In this document: piece after piece, positions 7,440-15,892 of the stretch
How the letters are laid out: each line of letters begins with the position of its first letter
How positions within the stretch are numbered: position 1 is the first letter of the stretch
Assembly: GCF_039414295.1 (NCBI RefSeq)
Contig: NZ_JBCITM010000003.1
Coordinates: 248,001-312,000, forward strand
Origin: Anoxynatronum sibiricum
GTDB taxonomy: Bacteria; Bacillota; Clostridia; Peptostreptococcales; Tindalliaceae
Reading direction: 5' to 3'
DNA: 64,000 bases
Made by a program: the position numbers and the translations under genes
The notes under the pieces: model-generated
What the model was told of the DNA's origin: nothing
The model's database searches: none
What the model saw: the letters and a program-made list of their open reading frames with translations, nothing else

Positions 7440-8210
7440 ATGAAACTAATTTCGTGGAATGTGAATGGCATTCGCGCCTGCATGAAAAAAGGGTTTATGG
7501 ATTTTTTTCTTGAGGCAGACGCCGATATTTTTTGCCTGCAAGAAACCAAACTGCAAGAAGGTCAGATTGAGCTGGATTTACCCGGATACCATCAGTACTG
7601 GCATTACGCAGTGAAGAAAGGGTATTCAGGAACCGCAGTCTTCTCGAAGGAAGAACCGCTTCGGGTTACTTTTGGAACCGGGACCGGACTGGAAGATTTT
7701 GAAAGCGAAGGCAGAGTCATCACCCTTGAGTATGATGCCTTTTATCTGGTGAACGTATATACACCTAATTCAAAAAGAGACTTGGCCCGGCTTGATTACC
7801 GCATGGAATGGGAAGATCGGTTCCGAGATTTTCTTTCCCGTCTGGATGCCGAAAAGCCAGTGGTGCTCTGCGGCGATTTAAACGTGGCTCATCAGGAAAT
7901 TGATTTGAAAAACCCGCAAAGCAATCGTCGGAATGCAGGCTTTACCGATGAAGAAAGGGACAAGATGACAGTCTTGCTGACGAACGGATTTGTGGATACA
8001 TTTCGTCATTTTTACCCTGACAAGGAAGATGCCTATACATGGTGGTCTTATATGGGAAGAGCCAGAGAGCGAAATGTCGGTTGGAGAATCGATTACTTTG
8101 TCACCTCACAGCGTGTCACCCCATTGTTGGAAGATGCAGTAATTCACGCACGGGTACTGGGAAGCGACCATTGTCCTGTGGAGTTGACAGCCCGGCTCAA
8201 AGAAGCCTAA
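7440..8210 (+). CDS. xth: Exodeoxyribonuclease III (AP endonuclease)
   Basis: Base-excision repair enzyme that cleaves the backbone 5' to abasic sites and has 3'-5' exonuclease activity. All exonuclease III hallmarks are present: ISWNVNGIRA (4-13), the metal-binding Glu in LQETKLQEGQ (about residue 35), YTPNS near 110, the catalytic Asp and Asn in CGDLNVAHQEIDLKNP (about 144-159), WRIDYF, and the terminal GSDHCPV. The length of 256 residues is standard. ATG 7440 follows AAGGAGGCATAAGGA. It is followed after 29 bases by the EAL gene. Confidence 0.96.
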   Translation: MKLISWNVNGIRACMKKGFMDFFLEADADIFCLQETKLQEGQIELDLPGYHQYWHYAVKKGYSGTAVFSKEEPLRVTFGTGTGLEDFESEGRVITLEYDAFYLVNVYTPNSKRDLARLDYRMEWEDRFRDFLSRLDAEKPVVLCGDLNVAHQEIDLKNPQSNRRNAGFTDEERDKMTVLLTNGFVDTFRHFYPDKEDAYTWWSYMGRARERNVGWRIDYFVTSQRVTPLLEDAVIHARVLGSDHCPVELTARLKEA

Positions 8211-8239
8211 AGAAGAGAGTTGAAATGGGGGAGTAAGCA

Positions 8240-9292
8240 ATGGAGTGCCTGCGATGCACCCGGCAGCCAGTATCAGTTTTTAGACCTTCAAAGGTACTTT
8301 TTGCAGTGCCTACAGCACATCATGCTCCCTTTATTGAAGCGGTATTTTCAGATCTGGAACTCAGCTACGAAAAGCATGAAGCATATTATGAGGTGAGTGT
8401 GCCTGATTATGAAGCTTTTATCAGATCATTGACAAAGATCCATTTCAACTCACTGGAAAAAAGAGACATGAAATTATTGCCGCTGAAACAGGGAGAAACA
8501 CTGACCTTTGATAAATTGGATCGTTACCGGAGTTTGAAGGAATGGATGGCGTTTTACCAGGGGATAGATTTGTTGGATGTGCTGGAAAAAGGCAGGATTA
8601 AAGTTTTTTTTCAGCCCATTGTCAGCTCCGGAAATCGGCAGGTCTATGGGTACGAAGCGTTGATACGTGGAGTGGATTCTCAGGGTGAAATGGTGCCCCC
8701 GGTGACTCTTTTTCAACATGCAAAAAACATGGATCTCCTTTTTTTTCTGGATCGAATGTGCCGGGAAACGATTATTCGCGAGGCTGCTTTTTGCGGAATA
8801 AAGCATAAGTTGTTCGTGAATTTTATCCCCACCTCTATCTATGATCCGGAAAAATGCCTTCAGACCACCGACGATGCCATTCAAAAATATGGTCTTACAC
8901 CAGAACAGGTGGTGTTTGAAGTTGTTGAAACGGAACAGGTAGATGACTATGATCATCTAAATATGATTTTGAATTATTATCGAAAGAGGGGATACGCAAC
9001 CGCATTGGACGATATGGGTAGCGGTTATGCATCCTTGTCGGCCATGCTGGCATTATCTCCAAACTACATAAAAATAGACATGGGATTGATACGCAATATC
9101 CACCAGGATCCGGAAAAACAGAGGCTGGTGAATGAATATTGCCGTGAAGCTCAGTCACGGGGTATTATCGTGTTGGCAGAGGGAGTGGAACTGTTGGATG
9201 AGGTGAATTACCTGGTGAAAAATGGTATTGATCTATTGCAGGGTTACTATTTTGCAAAACCTGCCCCGGTACCGCCCGAGATAAACCAGTGA
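8240..9292 (+). CDS. EAL-domain cyclic-di-GMP phosphodiesterase
   Basis: The EAL domain occupies about residues 112-345 and appears catalytically complete: YEALIRG with Glu139, Asn194 (FVNFIP), Glu227 and Glu230, Asp257-Asp258 (LDDMGSGY, usually DDFGTGY), Lys278 (YIKIDMG), Glu314 (LAEGVE) and Gln334 (LLQGYYF). It should therefore hydrolyse c-di-GMP to pGpG. The first 110 residues are a small domain I do not recognise; it begins with CLRC (a CxxC pair) and shows no membrane segment, GGDEF, PAS or HTH motif. The stop overlaps the possible GTG start of thpR, so the two are likely co-transcribed. Confidence 0.93.
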   Translation: MECLRCTRQPVSVFRPSKVLFAVPTAHHAPFIEAVFSDLELSYEKHEAYYEVSVPDYEAFIRSLTKIHFNSLEKRDMKLLPLKQGETLTFDKLDRYRSLKEWMAFYQGIDLLDVLEKGRIKVFFQPIVSSGNRQVYGYEALIRGVDSQGEMVPPVTLFQHAKNMDLLFFLDRMCRETIIREAAFCGIKHKLFVNFIPTSIYDPEKCLQTTDDAIQKYGLTPEQVVFEVVETEQVDDYDHLNMILNYYRKRGYATALDDMGSGYASLSAMLALSPNYIKIDMGLIRNIHQDPEKQRLVNEYCREAQSRGIIVLAEGVELLDEVNYLVKNGIDLLQGYYFAKPAPVPPEINQ

Positions 9293-9315
9293 ATGTGGAA
9301 AAGGCAACAAACCAA

Positions 9316-9882
9316 ATGCGGCGGGTATTTTTTGCGATTCAATTTAACGAGCACATGATGAAGTGCCTGGAAGAGGTGCAGGGTTATATCCGGCCATTAG
9401 TGAAAAAGGGCCGATTCACAGATCCGGTCAATTTTCATCTAACATTACAGTTTGTTGGTGAGATTCCTGATGAAAAAATCTCACAACTCATGGTTCATCA
9501 CCCAAATGAGCCGGTGTTATCACGACCACTGACACTAAAAATAGAAAGACTGGGATCCTTTGAAAAGCGTCACCGCCACATTTTGTGGGCAGGGCTGGAA
9601 TCTAATGAAGCACTGAGCGAGTTGACCGGGTGGCTTCAGAACCACCTGACGGAAAAAGGGCTTGCAGACCATGCATCCTTTCACCCCCATATTACCCTGG
9701 TCCGGGAATGTGTCTTCATTGACGCTGCTGCTCAAAGCGCCTTTGAACGTATGAAAGTCGCGTTGCCTGCTGTTTCTGTAGAAAAATATGCACTGATGGA
9801 AAGCAGGCGAGTCGAAGGACGTCTAAGATATCTTCCGTTAATGGGCTATCCACTCAACCAATTGCCCAATAATCGCAGTTAG
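9316..9882 (+). CDS. thpR: RNA 2',3'-cyclic phosphodiesterase (LigT/ThpR family)
   Basis: 2H-phosphoesterase that opens 2',3'-cyclic phosphates at RNA ends. The two signature tetrapeptides are visible: HLTL in NFHLTLQFVGEIP (about residue 38) and HITL in FHPHITLVRE (about 126). MRRVFFAIQF is the usual family N-terminus, so I start at ATG 9316, with GGAAAAGG at 9297-9304. An in-frame GTG at 9289 that overlaps the EAL gene stop would add nine unconserved residues. The length of 188 residues is normal. Confidence 0.9.
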   Translation: MRRVFFAIQFNEHMMKCLEEVQGYIRPLVKKGRFTDPVNFHLTLQFVGEIPDEKISQLMVHHPNEPVLSRPLTLKIERLGSFEKRHRHILWAGLESNEALSELTGWLQNHLTEKGLADHASFHPHITLVRECVFIDAAAQSAFERMKVALPAVSVEKYALMESRRVEGRLRYLPLMGYPLNQLPNNRS

Positions 9883-9944
9883 TTTTAAATTTCCTGATTG
9901 TTCTGAAACCAGTTCGGTATATATAGCATAAAGGGGGGATCGGA

Positions 9945-10370
9945 ATGATGCAGGAAATAACGTTGAAGCCGGGCATGGAACGTATGATCCAAAAAAAAGT
10001 GGCTTATGAAGACACGACGGTGAGTTTTGGGCGTGCCGGCATTGAAACCCTTTTTTCAACACCGGCACTGGTGACGATGATGATTGAAGCTTGTGTTGAT
10101 TTGGTGGGTGACAATGTGCCCGATGGAACAGTAACGGTTGCCCGGGGACTTCAGGTTACACACGAAAAGCCCACATTACAGGGGATGACAGTGACAGTAA
10201 AAGCAATGGTGGACAGGCTGGAAGGAAATGTGATTTATTTTGATCTGGTGTGTATGGATGAGGTAGGTCAGATTGCCAAGGGTCGGATGGAAAGGCATAT
10301 TGTCAGCAAGGATGCGTTGATTAAAAGAGCCCATAACCGGGCAGAAATACTGGAAGACATCAATCGTTAA
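9945..10370 (+). CDS. Hotdog-fold thioesterase (FlK-like family)
   Basis: A 141-residue single hotdog-domain protein that resembles the fluoroacetyl-CoA thioesterase FlK and related thioesterases. Visible family features are STPALVTMMIEACVDL (the helix that carries the catalytic-site Glu), VARGLQVTHEKPTLQGMTVTVKA with the conserved His, and the strand VYFD/IYFDLVCMDEVGQIAKGRMERHIV. The real acyl-CoA substrate is unknown; detoxification or housekeeping hydrolysis of a short acyl-CoA is likely. GGGGGGATCGGA precedes ATG 9945. A strong terminator follows the gene. Confidence 0.85.
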   Translation: MMQEITLKPGMERMIQKKVAYEDTTVSFGRAGIETLFSTPALVTMMIEACVDLVGDNVPDGTVTVARGLQVTHEKPTLQGMTVTVKAMVDRLEGNVIYFDLVCMDEVGQIAKGRMERHIVSKDALIKRAHNRAEILEDINR

Positions 10371-10380
10371 GTGAGCAAGC

Positions 10381-10422
10381 AAAAAACCTCCCGGCTGATA
10401 TTGAACCTTCCGGGAGGTTTTT
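10381..10422. terminator. Bidirectional terminator
   Basis: AAAACCTCCCGG (10383-10394) pairs perfectly with CCGGGAGGTTTT (10410-10421) and is flanked by A and T runs. It can serve the thioesterase transcript (+) and the stalk-protein transcript (-), which converge here. Confidence 0.9.
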
Positions 10423-10468
10423 CGCGAGTAGATAGATGGCAGTTAAGCCTAAAAAATGAAAAATCATC

Positions 10469-11035
10469 TTACTGACCAGCGATGATCCGCACCATTTCTT
10501 CAGGAGATGAACCAGCTGGAATTTGAAAAGTGCCAGATTTGAGTTTTAGGGAGAGTTCCAGAGTTTCTGCTGCCCGCACAAATGAAGTCGTATCGGGAAG
10601 CAACTGGTGGTCCACCAAAATCTGAGCGATTCCAATTCCGGGTGTGCCATTGGGGATTGTTATTTCGACGGTTTCTCCAGGGGCAGGAGGGGCCGAAGGC
10701 ATTGGTGAAGGTGTTGAGGGGGCGTCATCGGCAGGTGTCGCATCAGCGCCTTCCTCAGAAGCGTCGTCTTCATGACGCATTTCTTCAGGAGGCAGTTCGT
10801 TATCTTCCAGTTCACCAGATGGCAGCTCAACAATCAGTGGCAAGTCTGAACCGGTGCCAGCATCAGCAGTTGAACCACCCGGTGCCGGCTGAGCCATAAC
10901 CACAGGATTATCATCAAAAATGGTATTCAGATTCACATAGACCACCGATACCATGGCGATAATAATAAGGGTTGCCAGAAAAACGTCAGAGTAATCATGA
11001 AGAAAATCTTTCAATCGATCCATGGAACGTGCCAC
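10469..11035 (-). CDS. Membrane-anchored protein with an MltG/YceG-like LysM-like C-terminal domain
   Basis: A 188-residue protein with a cytoplasmic N-terminus (SMDRLKDFLHDY) and one transmembrane helix (about 17-36, DVFLATLIIIAMVSVVYVNL). A long low-complexity Pro/Ala/Glu/Asp/Ser linker follows (about 45-125). The C-terminal domain is about 60 residues: EITIPNGTPGIGIAQILVDHQLLPDT... ending KLKSGTFQIPAGSSPEEMVRIIAG. That last part matches the non-catalytic N-terminal module of the endolytic transglycosylase MltG (YceG). The catalytic domain is absent, so it may bind or sense peptidoglycan rather than cut it. I infer this from motif shape only. It is divergent from lepB. Confidence 0.75.
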   Translation of the reverse strand: MARSMDRLKDFLHDYSDVFLATLIIIAMVSVVYVNLNTIFDDNPVVMAQPAPGGSTADAGTGSDLPLIVELPSGELEDNELPPEEMRHEDDASEEGADATPADDAPSTPSPMPSAPPAPGETVEITIPNGTPGIGIAQILVDHQLLPDTTSFVRAAETLELSLKLKSGTFQIPAGSSPEEMVRIIAGQ

Positions 11036-11067
11036 CTTTCAACTTGACTCATCAAGGATTCCACTTT

Positions 11068-11096
11068 AGGATAGCACAGTTTTTACTGCAAGACAA
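11068..11096 (-). promoter_or_regulatory. Possible promoter of the MltG-like stalk gene
   Basis: On the minus strand TTGTCT (11096-11091) and TATCCT (11073-11068) are 17 bp apart, about 35 bases upstream of the start. Four of six bases match at each box. Confidence 0.4.
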
Positions 11097-11115
11097 CTCA
11101 ATGGGTGGTTGTGCA

Positions 11116-11144
11116 TTGCTTTACATGAAAGGCAGTGGTACAAT
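11116..11144 (+). promoter_or_regulatory. Promoter of lepB
   Basis: TTGCTT (11116-11121) and TACAAT (11139-11144) are 17 bp apart, and the -10 is preceded by TGG (extended -10 TGn). It lies about 50 bases before the lepB start. Confidence 0.6.
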
Positions 11145-11192
11145 AGTGGTAGTTTTTATGGCTGTTAAAGAGCGACAGGAGGCAATGACCGC

Positions 11193-11714
11193 ATGAAACA
11201 GGAAATAATAGAATGGGTGAAAACCATTCTGATCTCACTGGTGATCGCACTGATCATCACCACTTTTGTAAAACCCACCATCGTGAAAAATCATTCCATG
11301 AGCCATACACTGGAAGAAAATGATTTTTTAATGATCAATCGGCTGTTGTATCGCCGTAGTGAACCAAATGACGGCGACATCATCGTTTTCAGATCTCCAC
11401 TGACAACCGCAACGGGACAGGAAAAATTGTTGATTAAACGAATTATTGGGCTCCCGGGAGATGAAATAGTCATTAGCGAAGGCCAAGTATACATCAATGG
11501 CAACCCACTGGAAGAACCATATCTGGAAGACGGCTACACACTTGGTGACATTTCCATGGTGGTACCGGAAGGCAAGCTATTTGTGATGGGAGATAATCGA
11601 AACAACAGCTTGGACAGCCGTGATCAAATGTTGGGATTGGTGGATGAAGATGACATTGTTGGAAAGGCTTTTTTGCGCCTGTACCCCTTTAGCCGATTTG
11701 GATTGTTGCAGTAA
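11193..11714 (+). CDS. lepB: Signal peptidase I (bacterial type)
   Basis: Removes signal peptides from secreted proteins on the outer face of the membrane. One N-terminal anchor (about 9-25) precedes HSMSHTLEEND, with nucleophile Ser35. The general base Lys82 is in LLIKRIIGLPGDEI, and the C-terminal box MGDNRNNSLDSR is complete. The Ser box reads SMSHTL where most enzymes have SMxPTL, so the usual Pro is His. The 173-residue length matches short Gram-positive enzymes. ATG 11193 follows ACAGGAGGCAATG. It is the Ser-Lys counterpart of the SipW-like protease at 3.1 kb. Confidence 0.95.
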   Translation: MKQEIIEWVKTILISLVIALIITTFVKPTIVKNHSMSHTLEENDFLMINRLLYRRSEPNDGDIIVFRSPLTTATGQEKLLIKRIIGLPGDEIVISEGQVYINGNPLEEPYLEDGYTLGDISMVVPEGKLFVMGDNRNNSLDSRDQMLGLVDEDDIVGKAFLRLYPFSRFGLLQ

Positions 11715-11741
11715 TCTTCTGATGGAACAGGAGTGAAATGA

Positions 11742-12101
11742 ATGCCAACAACCGTGATGGTCGTCAATGATTCGGCCTTTGAGAAAATGGTTATGGGTAA
11801 CACTTTGGAAGAAATGGGTTATCATGCGGTGCTCACAGACGAGTTTCAGGTGGAAAAAGTGATTGTACAAGAAAAACCGGCTGTGGTGCTGGTGAATCTG
11901 GTCATGGAAAATACGACTGGTGAACAGTTGATCCTCAGGTTGCGGCAGCTTTGGCCCCAGGGGGCTTATGTGCTGACATCCTGCAGTCGTGACAAACTTG
12001 AAGCATTGAAAGATCATGAGGCATTAAGCGGCATTATGGCAACTCCGGTGACGCGTGATCGACTGCGCCGCATGATGGATGAAGTCATCAAAGCCGTTTA
12101 A
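11742..12101 (+). CDS. Receiver-like (CheY-fold) protein lacking the phosphoacceptor Asp
   Basis: A 119-residue stand-alone protein with the alternating beta/alpha pattern of a response-regulator receiver: VMVVNDSAF with Asp10, then VVLVNLVMENTTGEQLI. The position expected to carry the phosphorylated Asp is Asn52 (codon AAT). The later conserved Lys-Pro is replaced by TPV (about residue 101). It has no DNA-binding or output domain. It therefore probably cannot take phosphate from a histidine kinase in the normal way and may act as a protein-binding module. It lies 27 bases after lepB and 24 bases before the nucleoside kinase, with GGAG sites for each. The partner is unknown. Confidence 0.75.
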   Translation: MPTTVMVVNDSAFEKMVMGNTLEEMGYHAVLTDEFQVEKVIVQEKPAVVLVNLVMENTTGEQLILRLRQLWPQGAYVLTSCSRDKLEALKDHEALSGIMATPVTRDRLRRMMDEVIKAV

Positions 12102-12125
12102 TGCCAGTCGTGGGAGGCTGAAGGA

Positions 12126-13802
12126 ATGACAGCAAAAAAGAAACAGGAAACCATACAAGTCACTATTGAAGGACATGGAGTGTTTGAGTATCTACATGGT
12201 GTCACCCTTGAGACGGTCAGCAAGGATTTTCAGAGTGGATCGCCTTACCTGATTATTGCAGGTATTGTAGGTAATGAACTGAAAGAACTGCGATACACAC
12301 TTGATGAAGACTGCGAAGTAAAATGGGTTGATTGCTGTTCATCCATTGGATCCCGCATCTACAAACGGAGTCTGTCTTTTGTTTTTGTTCGGGCCTGTAT
12401 GGAATTGTTTTCCGGATGTCAGGTGTCGGTGGAGCATTCCATCAGCAAAGGTCTTTATTGTGAAGTGGCATATAAGAAAGCGCTTGGTCCTGAAGAAGTG
12501 GACCGTATTCACCAACGCATGAAAGAAATTATCGAAGAAGATGTTCCTTTCCATAAAAATCGCATTCCGGTTGAAGAAGCCATTGATATTTTTCAGGACT
12601 ATCATCAGAGCAGCAAAGTGCGTCTTTTGAAATATAGAGAAAAGCCCTACATTAAGATTTATCAGTGTGGCTGGTTGAAGAATTATTTTTATGGTTACAT
12701 GGTGCCTTCTTCGGGCTATTTGAAACAGTTTGACCTTACCTGGTATCCACCGGGGATTGTGTTGCGGTACCCAAGGCTGGAAGAGAAAGGTGCCATTCCG
12801 GAATTTGTTGAGAATCCCAAACTATTCAAGGTGTTCAGGGAGTCGGAAAAATGGGCTGAAATTCTGGAAATCGATTATGTGGCTGGGCTAAATGATTTAA
12901 TCGTTAGCCGCAAAGAGGCAGAATACCTGCGAATTTCAGAAGCGTTACATGAAAAGAAAATTGCAGAAATAGCTGACGCGGTCACTCAAGATCTGGAGCA
13001 CCGCAGACTGATTTTGATTGCTGGTCCCTCGTCATCAGGAAAAACCACTTTTACCGGTCGGCTTGGGATTCAACTGAGAGTGAATGGTTTGAAACCAGTC
13101 ATGATTTCCCTTGACGATTACTTTGTCGACAGGGAGAAAACACCGCTTGATTCCAATGGCGAATATGACTTTGAATCACTGCACGCCATTGATTTAGAAC
13201 TCTTTAATGACCACCTTCAGCGACTTTTGGCAGGAGAAGAGGTTGAATTACCCACCTTCAACTTTAAAACAGGGTTGCGGGAATTTAATGGTCACCGTGT
13301 CAGGGTAGACGCCAGCCAGCCATTGGTACTGGAAGGAATCCACGCACTGAATGAAGCGCTCACCCGCAGTATTCCCAGGGATAAAAAGTACAAAGTTTAT
13401 GTCAGCTGTCTGACACAGCTTAATATTGATGAACACAACCGCATACCCACCACCGATACCCGACTGATTCGCCGCATGGTCAGAGATCATCATTTTAGGG
13501 GAAACGACGCTATGCGAACGTTGTCCATGTGGGCATCAGTTCGCAGGGGTGAAGAGGAAAACATCTTTCCTTTTCAGGAAGACGCAGATATCATGTTCAA
13601 TTCTGCCCTCTTCTATGAGTTGAGCGTCTTGAAAAAATACGCAGAGCCATTGCTTCGACAAATTGACAATCAGAATCCCTACTATCCGGAAGCAAAACGA
13701 CTCCTCAAGTTTTTGGGTTATTTTGTAGCACTTGAAAATGAGGATCATATTCCCAAAACTTCCATTTTACGTGAATTCATTGGCAACAGCTCATTTGAGT
13801 AG
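12126..13802 (+). CDS. Nucleoside (uridine-like) kinase with TGS/ThrRS-like N-terminus
   Basis: A 558-residue fusion known from Firmicutes and Thermotogae. The N-terminal TGS-like region (about 1-65) and a threonyl-tRNA-synthetase-like second domain (VEHSISKGLYCEV, about 105) precede a phosphoribulokinase/uridine kinase domain. Its P-loop is AGPSSSGKTTF at 299-309, followed by SLDDYFVDREKTPLD and LEGIHALNE. It likely phosphorylates a nucleoside with ATP or GTP; relatives include uridine/cytidine kinases and enzymes with broader substrates. GGGAGGCTGAAGGA precedes ATG 12126. A terminator follows. Confidence 0.88.
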   Translation: MTAKKKQETIQVTIEGHGVFEYLHGVTLETVSKDFQSGSPYLIIAGIVGNELKELRYTLDEDCEVKWVDCCSSIGSRIYKRSLSFVFVRACMELFSGCQVSVEHSISKGLYCEVAYKKALGPEEVDRIHQRMKEIIEEDVPFHKNRIPVEEAIDIFQDYHQSSKVRLLKYREKPYIKIYQCGWLKNYFYGYMVPSSGYLKQFDLTWYPPGIVLRYPRLEEKGAIPEFVENPKLFKVFRESEKWAEILEIDYVAGLNDLIVSRKEAEYLRISEALHEKKIAEIADAVTQDLEHRRLILIAGPSSSGKTTFTGRLGIQLRVNGLKPVMISLDDYFVDREKTPLDSNGEYDFESLHAIDLELFNDHLQRLLAGEEVELPTFNFKTGLREFNGHRVRVDASQPLVLEGIHALNEALTRSIPRDKKYKVYVSCLTQLNIDEHNRIPTTDTRLIRRMVRDHHFRGNDAMRTLSMWASVRRGEEENIFPFQEDADIMFNSALFYELSVLKKYAEPLLRQIDNQNPYYPEAKRLLKFLGYFVALENEDHIPKTSILREFIGNSSFE

Positions 13803-13837
13803 AACAGGAAGCAATGACAGCATCCATGAAACGCACT

Positions 13838-13866
13838 GCAGTGTGGCTGGAGTCACACTGCTTTTT
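13838..13866 (+). terminator. Terminator after the nucleoside kinase
   Basis: GCAGTGTG (13838-13845) pairs with CACACTGC (13854-13861) around an eight-base loop and is followed by TTTTT. Confidence 0.8.
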
Positions 13867-13921
13867 CACGAGAATCAGTAAATCTTCCTGATCAACGAAC
13901 ACTGAGCAAGAAAGGCGGTTC

Positions 13922-14815
13922 ATGGTGGATAGAGCATGTCAGAGTGGAACAAAACTGATGAAGGTATATGTCATACTGTTGCTGGGAGTGGTGGGCATTT
14001 CATTTTCAGCCGTATTGACCCGCTTTTCGCAGGCTCCCGCCAGTATTATTGCCTTTTACCGGCTCTCGTTTACTTTTTTGCTGACGCTTCCTTATGCCTT
14101 GGCATTTCAGCGTGACCATTTCAAAAAACTGCAGGGTTCACACTTGGTATACGGCTTGGTCAGCGGTATGTTTTTGGCCGCTCATTTTCTTACATGGATC
14201 AAATCTCTTGAGCTGACAACAGTGGCCTCCTCTACAGTGCTGGTTACACTCCAACCAGTATATACCATGATCCTTGGTTATTTTCTCTACCGGGAAAAGT
14301 TGTCGGGACTTAGTATGACCGGGATGCTCATCGCCATAAGTGGCAGTGTGATTATGGGTGTATCAGATTTTCATGTGAACAGGGCTCACTTGGTAGGCGA
14401 TCTGTTGGCTTTATCCGGTGGTTTTTTTGCGTCAGTCTATATTCTCATTGGAAGAAAGCTGCGGGCAACAATGCCGGCGGCTACCTATTGTACCCTGGTC
14501 TATGGAGCCTGTTCACTGGTGCTGCTGATATTTAATCTGGTTTTCACCGTTCCGCTGAGAGGTTATGGAGCGACTAACCTCAGTTTGTTTCTGGCTCTTG
14601 CGATTATATGCACACTAGGCGGACACAGTATTTTTAACTGGAGTCTGAAACATCTTGAAGCTGTTAAAGTCTCCACAGCTTGTCTCGGAGAGCCTTTGGG
14701 AGCTACATTACTGGCATTTCTGCTGCTCCAGGAAATCCCAGGTTCATTACAGCTCATCAGTGGTGCCGTGATTCTGGCGGGCTTGGCACTTTTTCTGAGG
14801 GGGTCGATGAAATGA
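13922..14815 (+). CDS. EamA/DMT-family transporter
   Basis: A 297-residue membrane protein with ten hydrophobic helices in two repeated EamA halves. Family hallmarks are FSQAPASIIAFYRLSFTFLL in helix 2, LTTVASSTVLVTLQPVYTMILGYFLYREKLS at the end of the first half, and ACLGEPLGATLLAFLLLQEIP in the second. Family members export or import metabolites, often amino acids, nucleosides or other small organic compounds; the substrate cannot be told here. ATG 13922 follows AAAGGCGG; an internal ATG at 13958 is less well placed. The stop overlaps queG as ATGA. Confidence 0.9.
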   Translation: MVDRACQSGTKLMKVYVILLLGVVGISFSAVLTRFSQAPASIIAFYRLSFTFLLTLPYALAFQRDHFKKLQGSHLVYGLVSGMFLAAHFLTWIKSLELTTVASSTVLVTLQPVYTMILGYFLYREKLSGLSMTGMLIAISGSVIMGVSDFHVNRAHLVGDLLALSGGFFASVYILIGRKLRATMPAATYCTLVYGACSLVLLIFNLVFTVPLRGYGATNLSLFLALAIICTLGGHSIFNWSLKHLEAVKVSTACLGEPLGATLLAFLLLQEIPGSLQLISGAVILAGLALFLRGSMK

Positions 14816-15858
14816 TAACCATGGAAAAGCTGAGGTCATTGGCGGAGTCATTGCACATTGATGGCATTGGTGCCTTAAAGGCACGCGTGTTTCATGAGCT
14901 GACACCCATTCTGGAGAAGCGCCTGCAGGAACATCGGGTCACTGCTTTTGAAGAATCTGATCTGGCGCTTCGCATCGATCCATTTCAGATCATGGCTGAA
15001 GCTGAAACCATCGTGATCATTGCCACGTCCTACTATTTAAATACGAAGGATGATCAAGAAGAAACGCTCCCTTTGTCAGGCAAATTAGCCCGGTTTGCCT
15101 GGGGACTGGATTATCATCGAATCTTGCATCAACAGTTAAAATTGATGGGAGAAGCATTGCAACAACTGGAATCAGGATTACTGTATCAGACATTTGTGGA
15201 TACAGGGCCAATGGTGGAACGTTACCTTGCAGTGCAGGCAAGTATGGGGCTGTATGGTCGTCATAATTGTCTGATTGTGCCGGGCGTTGGCTCTTATGTT
15301 GTACTGGGGGGATTGCTGATCAACAAACCGGTGGCGGGCAGTCAACAAACATCACTTCCGCTGACCAGCTGTGAAGGTTGTGGCCAATGTCAGCGGGCTT
15401 GTCCATCTCAGGCACTGGAAAAACCAGGTCAAATTGATCCTGGCCGTTGTCTTTCCCACTTATTACAGCAAAAAGAAACCATTCCCCAAGAAATGCGGCA
15501 TCTGATGGAAGACAGGCTGTATGGCTGCGATGTCTGCCAGGAGGCATGTCCCCATAACCGAAAGCCGGTATCAGCCAGTCATCCTGAGATGATTGCTTCT
15601 GTAAAGCAGCGCTGTTTAGATCTGCCCCACTTACTCTCCCTTTCCAATCGCCAGTTCAATCGCCATTATCGAACAACGGCATTCGGATGGCGCGGACAAA
15701 AAGTGATGCAGCGCAACGCATTGATGGCCCTGGGAAATTCTCATGACCAAAGTGTCCTTCCGGTCATACAACCCTTTTTTCAGCATCCCCGGAAAGAACT
15801 GCAGGAGATGGCCAAGTGGGCATCGAATCATCTGCTAAATGATAATTCGAACGTTTAA
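14812..15858 (+). CDS. queG: Epoxyqueuosine reductase QueG
   Basis: Last step of queuosine biosynthesis: cobalamin-dependent reduction of epoxyqueuosine to queuosine in tRNA wobble positions. Two 4Fe-4S motifs are present, CEGCGQCQRACPSQA (near residue 185) and CDVCQEACPHNR (about 238-249), after the cobalamin-binding region (TFVDTGPMVERYLA, about 128-141). A HEAT-like C-terminal stretch follows (about 300-348). I use ATG 14812, which overlaps the EamA stop as ATGA and has GAGGGGGT before it; the open frame itself extends further upstream inside eamA. Its need for cobalamin links it to the corrinoid cluster at 21.7-31 kb, and queT at 34.1 kb belongs to the same modification pathway. Confidence 0.95.
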   Translation: MITMEKLRSLAESLHIDGIGALKARVFHELTPILEKRLQEHRVTAFEESDLALRIDPFQIMAEAETIVIIATSYYLNTKDDQEETLPLSGKLARFAWGLDYHRILHQQLKLMGEALQQLESGLLYQTFVDTGPMVERYLAVQASMGLYGRHNCLIVPGVGSYVVLGGLLINKPVAGSQQTSLPLTSCEGCGQCQRACPSQALEKPGQIDPGRCLSHLLQQKETIPQEMRHLMEDRLYGCDVCQEACPHNRKPVSASHPEMIASVKQRCLDLPHLLSLSNRQFNRHYRTTAFGWRGQKVMQRNALMALGNSHDQSVLPVIQPFFQHPRKELQEMAKWASNHLLNDNSNV

Positions 15859-15892
15859 AAAATATGGCTATTGACCAAATGAGGTGAAACTG

